Below, piece by piece: positions 1 through 10,586 of a stretch of DNA of 44,766 bases. The DNA is from Vibrio aestivus (GTDB lineage: Bacteria; Pseudomonadota; Gammaproteobacteria; Enterobacterales; Vibrionaceae). Under the pieces are notes generated by a model. That model did no database searches. It was given only the letters and a program-made list of their open reading frames with translations, and had not been told where the DNA came from. Position numbers and translations under genes: made by a program. Position 1 is the stretch's first letter, and each line of letters opens with the position of its first letter. The DNA is taken from the NCBI GenBank assembly GCA_003263845.1, contig JYJN01000119.1:1-44766 (forward strand). The letters run 5' to 3'.

Positions 1-142
1 AGTCAAAGCCACTTATTTTTCCATTAAACGACATTTTTGGTGAGTAAATAGGCAAGATTACCTCTACTCGCCTGACCAATATCTGGGTATACTTGATCGT
101 TATTTTTTATTAAATCATTAGAAGAATCGCGCGAACCTGACT

Positions 143-1065
143 ATGCAAAAATACGATATCAAAACCTTCCAGGGAATGATCCTCGCGCTGCAGGATTACT
201 GGGCACAAAACGGTTGTACCATTGTTCAACCTCTAGATATGGAAGTAGGTGCTGGCACCTCTCACCCAATGACATGTCTACGTGCACTTGGCCCAGAGCC
301 AATGTCTACGGCATACGTTCAACCTTCACGTCGTCCGACCGATGGTCGTTATGGTGAAAACCCGAACCGTCTGCAGCACTACTATCAGTTCCAAGTAGCT
401 CTAAAACCATCTCCAGATAACATTCAGGAGTTGTACCTAGGCTCACTTGAAGTTCTTGGTATCGACCCGCTAGTACACGATATTCGTTTCGTAGAAGACA
501 ACTGGGAAAACCCAACGCTAGGCGCATGGGGTCTTGGTTGGGAAGTATGGCTAAACGGTATGGAAGTGACGCAGTTTACTTACTTCCAGCAAGTAGGTGG
601 CTTGAGTGTAAGCCAGTTACTGGTGAGATCACTTACGGTATCGAGCGTCTAGCAATGTACATTCAAGAAGTAGATTCAGTTTACGATCTTGTATGGAACG
701 TGGCACCAGACGGCTCTAACGTGACTTACGGTGATATCTTCCACCAAAACGAGGTGGAGCAATCAACTTACAACTTTGAGCACGCAGACGTAGATTTCCT
801 ATTCACTTTCTTCGACCAGTGCGAGAAAGAGTGTAAAGAGCTACTTGAGCTAGAGAAACCTCTACCTCTTCCAGCTTACGAGCGCATCCTTAAAGCGGGC
901 CACGCATTCAACATCCTTGATGCGCGCAAAGCTATCTCTGTAACAGAGCGTCAACGTTACATCCTTCGTATCCGCAACTTGACTAAGTCTGTTGCTGAAG
1001 CGTACTACGCATCACGTGAAGCGCTTGGCTTCCCAATGTGTAAAAAGTCTGGCGAGGAGAAGTAA
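143..1065 (+). CDS. glyQ: Glycyl-tRNA synthetase alpha subunit (single-base frameshift)
   Basis: Catalytic alpha subunit of the bacterial alpha2beta2 glycyl-tRNA synthetase. It activates glycine with ATP and charges tRNA-Gly in the cytoplasm. The N-terminus ([20 protein letters not shown]) and the [18 protein letters not shown] and [18 protein letters not shown] stretches are typical GlyQ. After Leu154 the frame breaks at about position 604, where 'cttgag' stands for an expected 'cttggag' (one G lost). The protein resumes in the next frame as [20 protein letters not shown] and runs to the TAA at 1063-1065. With the base restored it is 307 residues, close to the roughly 303 of E. coli. The start is the ATG at 143. 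glyS follows after 2 bp, as expected for an operon. The break is probably a sequence error, because the gene is essential. Confidence 0.96.
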
Positions 1066-1067
1066 TC

Positions 1068-3133
1068 ATGGCTAAAGAATTTCTAATTGAACTGGGTACT
1101 GAAGAGCTACCACCAACGCAGCTTCGTACTCTAGCAGAAGCATTTGCAGCCAACTTCGAAGCTGAGCTGAAAGGCGCAAACCTAGCGCACGAAGGCGTGA
1201 AATGGTACGCAGCACCCCGTCGTCTTGCACTACGTGTTGCAGCACTAGCAGAAGGCCAAGAAGACAAAATCGTTGAAAAACGTGGTCCTGCTGTTTCTGT
1301 TGCGTTCGATGCTGAAGGCAATGCAACTAAAGCCGCTCAAGGCTGGGCTCGTGGTAACGGCATCACGGTTGAGCAAGCTGACCGTCTAGTAACAGACAAA
1401 GGCGAATGGCTTCTTTTCAAACAAGAAGTAAAAGGCCAAGCAACGACTGAAATCGTTGTTGAGCTAGCAGCAAAAGCACTGGGCAACCTACCTATCGCTA
1501 AACCAATGCGTTGGGGTAACAAGACGACTCAGTTTATCCGCCCTGTTAAAACGCTAACTATGCTAATGGGCTCTGACCTTATCGAAGGTGAGATCTTAGG
1601 CGTAGCCTCTGACCGCACTATCCGTGGTCACCGCTTCATGGGTGAGCAAGAGTTCACCATCGAATCTGCAGAACAATACCCAGCGATCCTAGAAGAGCGC
1701 GGTAAAGTAATGGCAGATTACGAAGCGCGTAAAGCGATCATCCTTGCTGATGCTGAAAAAGCAGGCGCAGCGGTTGGTGGTATCACTGAGCTAGAAGATG
1801 ACCTAGTTGAAGAAGTCACTTCTCTGGTTGAGTGGCCAGTAGTACTAACTGCGAAGTTTGAAGAAGAGTTCCTAAAGGTTCCTTCTGAAGCGTTAGTTTA
1901 CACCATGAAGGGTGACCAGAAGTACTTCCCAGTGTATGACGAGAACAAGAAACTACTACCAAACTTTATCTTCGTATCGAACATCGAGTCTAAAGAGCCT
2001 CGCCACGTTATCGAAGGTAACGAGAAGGTTGTGCGTCCACGTCTAGCGGATGCAGAGTTCTTCTTCAACACTGACCGTAAGCGTCCTCTAATCGACCGTC
2101 TACCTGAGCTAGACCAAGCTATCTTCCAGAAGCAGCTTGGTACTATCAAAGACAAGACAGACCGCATCACAGAGCTTGCTGGCTACATTGCTGAGCAGAT
2201 CGATGCTGACGTTGAAAAATCTAAGCGTGCAGGTCTGCTAGCGAAATGTGACCTAATGACATCAATGGTATTCGAATTTACCGATACTCAAGGTGTTATG
2301 GGTATGCACTACGCAACTCACGATGGTGAAGACGAGCAAGTTGCACTAGCGCTTTACGAACAGTACATGCCTCGTTTCGCAGGTGACGATCTACCAAGCA
2401 CAGGCATCTCTTCAGCAGTCGCAATGGCAGACAAGCTAGATACTATCGTTGGTATCTTCGGTATTGGCCAAGCTCCAAAAGGTTCTGACCCATTCGCACT
2501 ACGTCGTGCATCTCTAGGTGTACTACGTATCATCGTTGAGAACGGCTACAACCTAGACCTAACGGATCTGATTGCAAAAGCAAAAGAGCTACTAGGCGAC
2601 AAGCTAACGAACGACAACGTAGAAGCTGACGTTATCGACTTTATGCTGGGTCGTTTCCGTGCATGGTATCAAGATGCTGGTTTCAGCGTAGATATCATCC
2701 AAGCGGTTCTGGCGCGTCGTCCAACTAAGCATCTGATTTCGATCAGCGTGTTAAAGCGGTGTCTCACTTCCGTGAGCTAGAAGCAGCTGAAGCCCTGGCA
2801 GCAGCGAACAAGCGTGTAGGTAACATCCTTGCGAAATTCGACGGTGAGCTAGCAGCAGATATCGACCTTGCGCTTCTACAAGAAGACGCAGAGAAAGCAC
2901 TAGCAGAAAACGTTGAAGTGATGACAGAAGCACTTGAGCCAGCATTTGCGACAGGTAACTACCAAGAAGCCCTAAGCAAGCTTGCTGACCTACGCGAGCC
3001 TGTGGATGCCTTCTTCGATAACGTAATGGTTATGGCCGATGACGAAGCTCTGAAGAAGAACCGTCTAACGCTACTGAACAACCTACGTAATCTATTCCTG
3101 CAAGTTGCGGATATCTCTGTACTGCAGAAATAG
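1068..3133 (+). CDS. glyS: Glycyl-tRNA synthetase beta subunit (single-base frameshift)
   Basis: Beta subunit of glycyl-tRNA synthetase. It supplies the tRNA-binding and anticodon-recognition parts of the alpha2beta2 enzyme. The start [16 protein letters not shown] and the internal motifs HRFMGEQEF and [25 protein letters not shown] are typical GlyS. The frame breaks after Lys554 (position 2729): 'aagcatctg' stands for an expected 'aagccatctg' (one C lost). The remaining DALR-type anticodon-binding tail continues from 2731 in the next frame and ends VADISVLQK at 3133. The corrected product is 688 residues, against 689 in E. coli. The gene begins 2 bp after glyQ and ends before a strong terminator. 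Sequence error is the likeliest cause of the break. Confidence 0.96.
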
Positions 3134-3184
3134 TCTGTCCATTGACTTGTTAAGCCACCTTACTTAATAAGTAATAGCGATTAT

Positions 3185-3219
3185 CAAAGCCCAACTCATC
3201 CGAGTTGGGCTTTGTTTTT
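3185..3219 (+). terminator. Rho-independent terminator of glyQS
   Basis: A 13-bp perfect stem (CAAAGCCCAACTC paired with GAGTTGGGCTTTG) with a 4-base loop is followed by TTTTT. It lies about 50 bp after the glyS stop. Confidence 0.9.
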
Positions 3220-3240
3220 ATGTTTAACCGAAAATGTGCT

Positions 3241-3268
3241 TTGACTCGTATTGTGCATAAGGTATGTT
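3241..3268 (+). promoter_or_regulatory. Candidate sigma-70 promoter of avtA
   Basis: TTGACT at 3241 and TATGTT at 3263 are separated by 16 bp, about 80 bp upstream of avtA. A small hairpin (GCCAAC-CCAAA-GTTGGC, 3284-3300) lies in the leader and could influence translation or RNA stability. This rests on sequence pattern only. Confidence 0.4.
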
Positions 3269-3349
3269 CAAGGATTACTTCAAGCCAACCCAAAGTTGGC
3301 AAGGACTACAATTAAAAAAGCAATCGCAATGAATTAGGTAACACTCGCA

Positions 3350-4600
3350 ATGCAATTTTCTAAGTTTGGTGAAAAATTTAATCAGTACTCAGGCATCACC
3401 CAGTTAATGGATGATTTAAATGATGGACTTCGCACTCCCGGTGCCATCATGCTCGGAGGTGGTAACCCTGCCGCCATTCCCGCCATGCTCGAGTACTTTC
3501 ACCAAGCCAGTGAAGAGCTCCTCGCCAGCGGAGAGCTGGTGGCCTCGATGGCCAATTACGATGGCCCGCAAGGGAAAGATGTGTTTGTGAAGAACCTCGC
3601 TAAACTGTTCAAGCAAACCTATGGTTGGGATATCTCAGAGAAGAACATCAGCTTAACCAATGGCAGCCAGAGTGGTTTCTTTTATCTGTTTAACCTATTG
3701 GCGGGTACCCAAACTGACGGTTCGCACAAGAAAATTCTTCTGCCGCTCGCCCCTGAATATATTGGCTACGGCGATGCAGGTATCGATGAAGATATTTTTG
3801 TCTCTTATCGCCCTGAAATTGAGCTTCTCGATAATGGCCAGTTCAAATACCACGTCGACTTTGAACAGCTGAAAGTCGACGACTCAGTCGCTGCTATTTG
3901 TGCCTCGCGACCAACCAATCCAACCGGTAATGTCCTAACCGATGAGGAAGTTCAAAAGTTAGATAAACTGGCACGTGAGAATAATATCCCGCTGATCATC
4001 GATAACGCCTATGGCCTACCATTCCCAAATATCATCTTTGAAGATGTGAAACCGTTTTGGAATGAAAACACCATTCTATGCATGAGCCTTTCTAAACTCG
4101 GTTTACCGGGCCTACGCTGTGGCATTGTGATTGCTAGCGAGGAAATCACTCAAGCTTTGGCGAACATGAATGGCATCATCAGTTTAGCTCCGGGCAGTTT
4201 TGGCCCAACTATAGCCAATCATATGATTGAGAAAGATGATTTGCTCGATCTGAGCAGTAATGTCATCAAACCTTTCTATCACCAAAAATCCCAGCGCGCG
4301 GTTGAGCTGCTGCAACAGGCAATCCCAGATCCGCGTTTTCGCGTCCATAAACCAGAAGGCGCTATTTTCTTATGGTTGTGGTTTGACGAATTACCGATAA
4401 CCACCATGGAGCTTTATCGCCGCTTAAAAGCTCGCGGAGTACTTATTGTACCTGGTGAATACTTTTTCATCGGTCAGAGTGAAGATTGGGAGCATGCTCA
4501 CCAATGTGTGCGTATGAACTATGTACAAGATGATGATAAAATGAGCACAGGCATATCAATCATTGCTGAAGAGATCAGTAAAGCTTATCTCTCTAAGTAA
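3350..4600 (+). CDS. avtA: Valine-pyruvate aminotransferase
   Basis: PLP-dependent class I/II aminotransferase of 416 residues, the length of E. coli AvtA (417). It interconverts valine and pyruvate with 2-oxoisovalerate and alanine, an accessory route in branched-chain amino acid and alanine synthesis. Signature stretches are SGITQLMDDLNDGLRTPGAI and NPAAIP near the N-terminus, LAPEYIGYGDAG, SRPTNPTGNV and IIDNAYGLPFPNI. The PLP-binding lysine is Lys249 in MSLSKLGLPG. The C-terminal RMNY motif carries the substrate-carboxylate arginine. The gene stands alone between the glyQS terminator and a small membrane-protein gene. Confidence 0.94.
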   Translation: MQFSKFGEKFNQYSGITQLMDDLNDGLRTPGAIMLGGGNPAAIPAMLEYFHQASEELLASGELVASMANYDGPQGKDVFVKNLAKLFKQTYGWDISEKNISLTNGSQSGFFYLFNLLAGTQTDGSHKKILLPLAPEYIGYGDAGIDEDIFVSYRPEIELLDNGQFKYHVDFEQLKVDDSVAAICASRPTNPTGNVLTDEEVQKLDKLARENNIPLIIDNAYGLPFPNIIFEDVKPFWNENTILCMSLSKLGLPGLRCGIVIASEEITQALANMNGIISLAPGSFGPTIANHMIEKDDLLDLSSNVIKPFYHQKSQRAVELLQQAIPDPRFRVHKPEGAIFLWLWFDELPITTMELYRRLKARGVLIVPGEYFFIGQSEDWEHAHQCVRMNYVQDDDKMSTGISIIAEEISKAYLSK

Positions 4601-4630
4601 CTACTGCTGTATGAGGCTAAGGAAGGAGTT

Positions 4631-4762
4631 ATGGGAACGATTATAGGTATTTTTGTACTTGCATTAATCGCGTATTTGATTCAAAAGCAAACCGGACTAT
4701 CCCTCACTAAGTTCGTAGAAAAGAAATACTCCGAGATTCAGACTAAGCCTAATAAAAGCTGA
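4631..4762 (+). CDS. Small hydrophobic protein, 43 residues
   Basis: A short frame from ATG 4631 to TGA 4762, preceded by a strong Shine-Dalgarno (AAGGAGT, 4624-4630) almost adjacent to the ATG. The product begins MGTIIGIFVLALIAYLIQKQ. It has one predicted membrane helix (residues 3-17), followed by a basic and polar tail containing TKFVEKKYSEIQTKPNKS. It lies 30 bp after avtA on the same strand and ends before a shared terminator, so it may be the second gene of an avtA transcript. I do not recognise a family. The good ribosome site and clean transmembrane pattern favour a real gene, but the length leaves room for chance. Confidence 0.6.
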   Translation: MGTIIGIFVLALIAYLIQKQTGLSLTKFVEKKYSEIQTKPNKS

Positions 4763-4795
4763 ATGTTGTAGCGCTTTTATCACCTTTACAGAATT

Positions 4796-4825
4796 AAAAA
4801 ACGCCACTTAAAAAGTGGCGTTTTT
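4796..4825. terminator. Bidirectional terminator between the avtA side and ibpA
   Basis: A stem AAAAACGCCACTT/AAGTGGCGTTTTT around a short A-rich loop. It has U-runs when read in either direction, so it can end both the rightward avtA/small-ORF transcript and the leftward ibpA transcript. Confidence 0.88.
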
Positions 4826-4856
4826 CATAATCTATTTACTCACTTGAAGTTGATGG

Positions 4857-5294
4857 TTATTCGCTATCAATCAAGTTATTGCCGTTAATCGCAATCTTAC
4901 GTGGCTGCATCGCTTCTGGAATTTCGCGTTCTAGCTCTACGTGGAGCAAACCATTTTCCATCGTTGCGCCAATCACTTTAACATAGTCTGCAAGCTGGAA
5001 CTTACGCTCAAAGTCGCGCTCAGCAATGCCTTGGTAAACGTAGTTCTTACCTTCTTCAGGTTTACGTTCACCACGAACAATCAGCATGTTCTCTTTCTGA
5101 GTAATATCGAGATTCTCTTCGGCAAAACCAGCAACTGCCATAGTAATACGGTAGTTGTTCTCATCTTTTTGCTCGATGTTGTATGGAGGGTATCCACCTG
5201 AAGAATTTTTCGCGTTGTTCGCTTCCATTAGATTGAAAAGACGATCAAAACCAATGGCGTTACGGTATAGGGGAGTGAAATCTACATTGCGCAT
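4857..5294 (-). CDS. ibpA: Small heat-shock protein (Hsp20/IbpA family)
   Basis: ATP-independent holdase chaperone that binds unfolding proteins and passes them to DnaK and ClpB. With the start at 5294 it has 145 residues ([20 protein letters not shown]...). I preferred this ATG to a longer frame beginning at 5345 because it has a proper Shine-Dalgarno (GAGGA, 7-8 bp upstream) and matches the IbpA N-terminus. The alpha-crystallin domain covers roughly residues 37-130 ([20 protein letters not shown], then LIVRGERK and [13 protein letters not shown]). The C-terminal I-x-I oligomerisation motif is KIAI. The 5' leader folds like a ROSE RNA thermometer, annotated separately. Confidence 0.94.
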   Translation of the reverse strand: MRNVDFTPLYRNAIGFDRLFNLMEANNAKNSSGGYPPYNIEQKDENNYRITMAVAGFAEENLDITQKENMLIVRGERKPEEGKNYVYQGIAERDFERKFQLADYVKVIGATMENGLLHVELEREIPEAMQPRKIAINGNNLIDSE

Positions 5295-5298
5295 AATA

Positions 5299-5345
5299 CT
5301 ATCCTCATAATTAAGCAATAGCCTCAGCTGCGGGCAACAGGCCAC
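5299..5345 (-). promoter_or_regulatory. ROSE-type RNA thermometer in the ibpA leader
   Basis: Read on the minus strand, the 23 bases just before the ibpA start (5321 to 5299) fold as CUAUU(G)CU / AGGAUAG. All pairs form except one bulged G, and the Shine-Dalgarno AGGA is buried. UUGCU with a bulged G opposite the ribosome site is the hallmark of ROSE elements, known from gammaproteobacterial ibpA genes. A second hairpin, GCCU-GUUG-CCCG-CAGC-UG-AGGC, lies immediately upstream (about 5345-5322). The expected behaviour is masking of the ribosome site at normal temperature and melting on heat shock. Confidence 0.75.
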
Positions 5346-5640
5346 GTCAGTCTGAGTGATTCCATCAACATTCCACGGGCATTATTTACTCTAAGAAAAA
5401 GTTTGCTCTGGGACATGTGAAGAATCGAATCAAAATCCTAGTTCCATGCTGTTAGGTCAGTCACTAGGTCATATTGTGTGCTGCTAAGTCATCCTCTGTT
5501 GAGCGATGGTCAGTCAGCGGTTCCAGAAAGCCGTTACTTCTCGTTTGAGCAAGTCAGTCACCCTCTTCACAAATAGATATATGGATAGGCCGAAAATTTT
5601 TCAAGGGATTATTTTTAATAATTTTTAAAACTAAATATTT
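5346..5640. other. Intergenic region upstream of ibpA, no gene seen
   Basis: About 300 bp without a credible gene on either strand. It contains several imperfect copies of a GTCAGTCA/GGTCAGTC-like octamer (around 5455-5465, 5508-5517 and 5551-5560), then an AT-rich stretch. The ibpA promoter should lie here on the minus strand, but I could not find a convincing sigma-32 consensus. Confidence 0.4.
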
Positions 5641-5643
5641 TTC

Positions 5644-5688
5644 AACACCTTAAAAAATAAAAAGCACCATCCAAAGGACAGTGCTTTA
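5644..5688 (-). terminator. Hairpin with U-tract on the minus strand, candidate gyrB terminator
   Basis: AAAGCAC (5661-5667) pairs with GTGCTTT (5681-5687), with an inner TCC/GGA pairing. Read leftward, the stem is followed by TTTTTATTTTTTAAG, a typical intrinsic terminator. It lies about 125 bp downstream of the gyrB stop, beyond the palindromic repeat, and would end the dnaA-dnaN-recF-gyrB transcript. Confidence 0.7.
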
Positions 5689-5696
5689 AAAAATTT

Positions 5697-5811
5697 TAGT
5701 TTTTGAGACGAAGCTATTTGGCTTTAGTTCAAGGAAGAGGCGCGGAGCATACGAATGTATGTGAGCACCTCTGACACAGAAATTAAGCTAAAGAGCGAAG
5801 TATCAAAGATA
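5697..5811. repeat. Imperfect palindromic intergenic repeat (ERIC-like)
   Basis: About 115 bp starting at the gyrB stop that fold back on themselves. The centre is CATAC-GAAT-GTATG inside GAGG...CCTC arms, with outer arms GGCTTTAGTTC and GAAATTAAGCT. The architecture, with a central GGAGCATAC...GTATGTGAG, resembles the ERIC family of enterobacterial and Vibrio intergenic repeats. The assignment is by pattern and memory only. It would be transcribed as part of the gyrB 3' untranslated RNA. Confidence 0.5.
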
Positions 5812-8233
<2,422 letters not shown>

Positions 8234-8248
8234 TTACTCTCTCACTAA

Positions 8249-9328
8249 TTATCCTTGCTCTATCTTGCCGTGTTCCACATGGAACACTCGGCCTGTATCA
8301 TCGCGCATGTCGGCGATTTGGCTTTCCGTGATAGAGCTTACAAAAACTTGAGCCCCCGTCGCTTTTAAACATTCCGCCAAGCGGCTGCGACGTTGGCTAT
8401 CTAATTCTGAGGCAAAGTCATCAATCAAATAGATGCATTGCTTGTTAGTCACCTGAGTTAAGTGCTGGCCTTGCGCAACGCGCAACGCGCATACCATCAA
8501 TTTCAGCTGGCCCCGTGACAGAACATCCTCAACCGGTGTTCCGTTCACTTTAATTCTTAAATCGGCCTTGTTAGGGCCACTAAAGGTATACCCGAGTGAC
8601 TGATCACGCTCGAAATTCTTTTCGAGAATCTCTTGATATGGCGTGTCTTTATCCCACCCACGATAATACTTCAATTGGATATCAAATTCTGGCAAAAATT
8701 CGCGGCATATCTGCTCTGCGACAACTTTCATCTGTTCAATGTAAACTGAGCGCCACTGACTGATGCTCTCGGCCAGACGAGCCATCTCTTGGTCCCAGTA
8801 ACTCAGCTCTCGATAGCTTTGCGCTGTTTTTAGTAACGCATTACGCTGCTTGTTGAGCCGCTTAAATCGCCCCCAAGCATCAAAGAATGCTGACTCGGTA
8901 TGAAACACACCCCAATCAATAAATGCTCGACGAAATTTAGGACCATCAGTGAGCAAATCAAACCCTTCAGGGTGGATTAACTGCAACGGTAAAACCTGTG
9001 CAAGCTGCGCTAGCTTTTGTCCAGATTGACCGCCTATTTTAACCTCTGTTGTCCCATCACGCTGCTTATTAATGCCAATTGGTAGCTCAAATTGATCCGA
9101 GTTCAAAAAACGACCGTGAACAAACAGTTCATCACACTCGTTTTGAATGATTCTTCCGGTTAATGAGCTTTTAAATGAGCGGCCATGTCCAAGTAGGTAG
9201 ATAGCCTCTAACACACTGGTTTTGCCACTTCCATTTGGCCCAATAAGAAAGTTAAAGCCTGTGGATAGTTCAATATCACAGGCTTTAATGTTTCGGAATT
9301 GTTGGACGATTAAACGAGTTAAAGGCAT
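8249..9328 (-). CDS. recF: DNA replication and repair protein RecF
   Basis: SMC-like ATPase that binds gapped DNA and, with RecO and RecR, loads RecA at stalled forks. It has 359 residues, the usual length. Walker A is GPNGSGKT at residues 30-37. The ABC-type signature is LSRGQLK and Walker B is [13 protein letters not shown]. The N-terminus [20 protein letters not shown] is typical. It lies 29 bp after dnaN and 18 bp before gyrB on the same strand. The codons for VFHVEH near the C-terminus contain a 16-bp palindrome related to parS sites (see findings). Confidence 0.97.
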   Translation of the reverse strand: MPLTRLIVQQFRNIKACDIELSTGFNFLIGPNGSGKTSVLEAIYLLGHGRSFKSSLTGRIIQNECDELFVHGRFLNSDQFELPIGINKQRDGTTEVKIGGQSGQKLAQLAQVLPLQLIHPEGFDLLTDGPKFRRAFIDWGVFHTESAFFDAWGRFKRLNKQRNALLKTAQSYRELSYWDQEMARLAESISQWRSVYIEQMKVVAEQICREFLPEFDIQLKYYRGWDKDTPYQEILEKNFERDQSLGYTFSGPNKADLRIKVNGTPVEDVLSRGQLKLMVCALRVAQGQHLTQVTNKQCIYLIDDFASELDSQRRSRLAECLKATGAQVFVSSITESQIADMRDDTGRVFHVEHGKIEQG

Positions 9329-9357
9329 GAATGCTCAAATATGATACGCACCAATCG

Positions 9358-10458
9358 CTATAAGCGGATTGGCATTACCACATACATTGCACTGTCGTCG
9401 TCTGCGTTTTCAATCATCGCACTGGCGTTAGCATCCGACATAGAGATTCGCACTTTCTCACAACGTAGAGTATTCAGCACATCCAGTACGTAACTGACGT
9501 TAAAGCCGATTTCGATGCTCTCGCCTTCAAAGCTCACATCAAGCATCTCTTCCGCTTCTTCTTGCTCTGGGTTGTTCGCCGTGATTCGCATCTCGTTGTC
9601 AGCAAGGTTCACACGAACACCTCGGAATTTTTCATTCGATAAGATGGCCGCACGTGAAAACGCTTGGCGCAGTTCGTCACAGCTGGCTTCTAACGTTTTG
9701 GTTGTGGTCTGTGGCATTACACGGCGATAGTCAGGGAAGCGACCATCCACCAGCTTAGACGTAAACACGAAGTTATTTACTTCCGCGCGCACATTTGAGC
9801 TACCAATTTGCAAAACCACAGGCTGCTCTGGTGCATCAAGCAGTTTCACTAATTCTTGAACGCCTTTACGCGGTACGATGATTTGTTGCTGAGCAAAATC
9901 TGCGGTAAGAGCTGTTTGCGATACCGCCATACGGTGACCGTCGGTAGCTACACTACGTAGCGTTGTACCATCAAGTTCAAACAACATACCATTGAGGTAG
10001 TAACGGACATCTTGGTTCGCCATCGAGAATTGAGTCTTCTCGATTAAGCCACGCAGTTCCGCTTGGGTTAACGACACTTCGACTTCGCTTTGCCAATCTT
10101 CGATATTTGGGAAATCGTTAGCAGGCAGAGTCGCGAGTGAGAAACGGCTGCGGCCAGAGCGAACTTGAACGCGATCACCTTCCAGTACCACAGTGATGAC
10201 AGAACTGTCTGGCAGACCACGACAGATATCTAGGAATTTTCTTGATGGAACCGTGATACTGCCCGCTTCAAAGTCACCTTCTAAGGTCACACGGCTGATC
10301 AGCTCAACTTCCAAGTCGGTCGCCGTCATTGAAAGTACATTGTCTTCCACTTTCAGTAGCAGGTTACCCAGAATGGGTAGCGTTGGTCGGCCACCTAATG
10401 CGCCGGACACTTGCTGAAGTGGTTTTAACAAATGGCTACGTTCAATCGTAAATTTCAT
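9358..10458 (-). CDS. dnaN: DNA polymerase III beta sliding clamp
   Basis: Ring-shaped dimeric clamp that tethers DNA polymerase III and other partners to DNA. It has 366 residues, the same as E. coli. It starts MKFTIERSHLLKPLQQVSGAL, contains PTLPILGNLLL and VATDGHRMAVSQ, and ends with the conserved clamp C-terminus VVMPIRL. It is preceded by a 128-bp gap after dnaA that carries two copies of a short palindromic motif, possibly an internal promoter or operator. It is co-oriented with dnaA, recF and gyrB. Confidence 0.98.
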   Translation of the reverse strand: MKFTIERSHLLKPLQQVSGALGGRPTLPILGNLLLKVEDNVLSMTATDLEVELISRVTLEGDFEAGSITVPSRKFLDICRGLPDSSVITVVLEGDRVQVRSGRSRFSLATLPANDFPNIEDWQSEVEVSLTQAELRGLIEKTQFSMANQDVRYYLNGMLFELDGTTLRSVATDGHRMAVSQTALTADFAQQQIIVPRKGVQELVKLLDAPEQPVVLQIGSSNVRAEVNNFVFTSKLVDGRFPDYRRVMPQTTTKTLEASCDELRQAFSRAAILSNEKFRGVRVNLADNEMRITANNPEQEEAEEMLDVSFEGESIEIGFNVSYVLDVLNTLRCEKVRISMSDANASAMIENADDDSAMYVVMPIRL

Positions 10459-10536
10459 ATCTAGCTCTTCATCCAGCTCTAAATGATAGTAAGGTCAGTG
10501 TCCAAGCAATTTCGTTGAACACTGTTTAGTGGCTAT

Positions 10537-10573
10537 AAGAATACTGTATTAGCGACAAGAATACTTTGTATTA
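10537..10573 (-). promoter_or_regulatory. Two tandem palindromic motifs in the dnaA-dnaN gap
   Basis: AAGAATACTGTATTA (10537-10551) and AAGAATACTTTGTATTA (10557-10573) lie 20 bp apart, about two helical turns. Each contains AATAC...GTATT as a small inverted repeat. They sit between the dnaA stop and the dnaN start and could mark an internal promoter, an operator or RNA processing hairpins. No known binding protein is recognised. Confidence 0.4.
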
Positions 10574-10586
10574 AAAAGAATTTGAA

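Noticed and set aside
600..606. Programmed frameshifting in glyQ and the other split genes
   Set aside because: The sites are short homopolymers without slippery heptamers plus stimulatory structures, the direction of shift varies, and the affected families are not known to use recoding.
5295..5345. N-terminal extension of IbpA from an upstream start at 5345
   Set aside because: This stretch folds as the ROSE leader, and the downstream ATG has a proper ribosome site and the family N-terminus.
5455..5560. CRISPR or tandem repeat array suggested by repeated GTCAGTCA-like octamers
   Set aside because: The copies are short, irregularly spaced and imperfect, with no repeat-spacer periodicity and no cas genes.
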